Below are positions 5,597 to 6,008 of a stretch of 6,008 bases of DNA, piece after piece. The position numbers and the translations under genes were made by a program. This DNA comes from Sediminibacterium sp. (GTDB taxonomy: Bacteria > Bacteroidota > Bacteroidia > Chitinophagales > Chitinophagaceae). The notes beneath the pieces are model-generated. The model made no database searches. It saw only the letters and a program-made list of their open reading frames with translations, and was not told where the DNA came from. Position 1 is the stretch's first letter; the number at the start of each line of letters is the position of its first letter. The stretch is taken from NCBI GenBank assembly GCA_028288645.1, contig JAQBNJ010000310.1:1-6008 (forward strand), read 5' to 3'.

Positions 5597-5682
5597 TTTT
5601 GGAATTTTGGAATTGGGAAATTTTGGAATTGGAGGGCAATTTCATCCCGCATGTGCGGGACCCAATCTCCCAATTCCAAAAT
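5597..5682. repeat. Composite intergenic repeat with nested palindrome
   Basis: This 86-bp element has three direct copies of TTTTGGAATT (5597-5606, 5605-5614, 5621-5630) and one inverted copy (5672-5681). A perfect 15-bp inverted repeat joins 5604-5618 to 5668-5682 (ATTTTGGAATTGGGA). At its centre sits TCCCGCA-TG-TGCGGGA (5645-5660), with the same arms as the palindrome after kduD at 2491-2507. It fills most of the gap between kdgK and the YhcH-like gene, and on the - strand transcript could fold into one large stem. It may act in RNA processing or stability. Confidence 0.8.
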
Positions 5683-5687
5683 ACGAT

Positions 5688-6008
5688 TTAGCGTTGAACA
5701 CGTCCGCTGCCATCCCCCTTCATCAACTCTTTCACTTCAGTTAAAGTAGCGTGGTTCAGGTCACCCGGAATGGTGTGTTTGATCGCTGATGCGGCTACAC
5801 CAAACTCTGCAGCTTCGGGCATCGGCATACCGGTTACCAATCCATAAATAAATCCGCTGGCGAAAGAATCACCGCTACCTACGCGGTCAACAATTCTTAC
5901 TTCGTATTGACGGGTATGATAAAATTCATTTCCATCATACACTAACGCACTCCATCCATTATCGGAAGCGCTATGGCTTTCGCGTAAAGTGGAAGCGATG
6001 TATTTGAA
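5688..6008 (-). CDS. kdgK: 2-keto-3-deoxygluconate kinase (KdgK), PfkB family, C-terminal part
   Basis: Only the last 106 residues are in the window; the frame stays open to base 6008, and the GTG at 5942 is an internal codon, not the start. The visible part reads ...YIASTLRESHSASDNGWSAL, then VDRVGSGDSFASGFIYGL, the PfkB-family C-terminal signature, whose Asp in GSGD (visible residue 47) is the catalytic base. The TLRESHSASDNGW stretch is close to KDG kinases of Bacteroidota as I remember them. The enzyme phosphorylates 2-keto-3-deoxygluconate with ATP to KDPG in the cytosol, which is exactly the step following KduI and KduD in this window. The gene ends with TAA at 5688-5690, next to the composite repeat. 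The N-terminal sugar-binding half is outside the window, so another PfkB sugar kinase cannot be fully excluded, but the context makes KdgK likely. Confidence 0.88.
   Translation of the reverse strand, partial: FKYIASTLRESHSASDNGWSALVYDGNEFYHTRQYEVRIVDRVGSGDSFASGFIYGLVTGMPMPEAAEFGVAASAIKHTIPGDLNHATLTEVKELMKGDGSGRVQR

Noticed and set aside
5019..5744. Several + strand open frames opposite the lipoprotein, YhcH-like and kdgK genes
   Set aside because: They are antisense shadows of well-supported genes, have no family resemblance and mutually overlap.
5688..5942. GTG at 5942 as the start of an 84-residue protein
   Set aside because: The same frame continues to the window end with kinase-like sequence, so this is an internal codon of kdgK.

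Overview
The window most likely comes from a Bacteroidota genome, probably a Chitinophagaceae-like or related soil or freshwater lineage. The visible reasons are start codons with no Shine-Dalgarno sequence and A-rich leaders, a short lipoprotein with a Bacteroidota-style lipobox (FFAC-SKD), intergenic stretches filled with short palindromic and direct repeats, and the character of the proteins. The genus cannot be fixed from the sequence alone.

The main theme is breakdown of uronic acids (pectin-type or other unsaturated uronides). On the + strand are a non-phosphorylating glyceraldehyde-3-phosphate dehydrogenase-like aldehyde dehydrogenase (cut by the left edge and interrupted by an in-frame TAA at 845-847), then kduD (1705-2472), then kduI (2667-3497). 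On the - strand, read from the right edge inward, are the C-terminal part of a 2-keto-3-deoxygluconate kinase (kdgK, 5688 to beyond 6008), a YhcH/YjgK/YiaL-family cupin-like protein (5135-5587) and a small lipoprotein of unknown function (4589-5083). Together KduI, KduD and KdgK give the route DKI -> DKII -> KDG -> KDPG. A KDPG aldolase, not in the window, would yield pyruvate plus glyceraldehyde-3-phosphate, and the GapN-like enzyme could oxidise the latter to 3-phosphoglycerate.

Between the two catabolic halves lies a compact - strand cassette: a 64-residue four-cysteine protein (4191-4385), a small antitoxin-like protein (stop at 3905) and an overlapping PIN-domain toxin-like nuclease (3499-3918). 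The PIN gene meets kduI tail to tail with one base between the stop codons.

The intergenic DNA is unusually structured: a roughly 96-bp near-perfect inverted repeat before kduD; a 16-17 bp palindrome (TCCCGCA...TGCGGGA) present both after kduD and after kdgK; an 86-bp composite repeat between kdgK and the yhcH-like gene; and two 15-bp direct repeats 22 bp apart upstream of the toxin cassette. I saw no tRNA, rRNA, CRISPR array or transposase gene. The items most worth a second look are the nonsense codon just before the catalytic cysteine of the dehydrogenase, the three-gene toxin-antitoxin-like cassette with its Cys4 protein, and the repeated palindromes.
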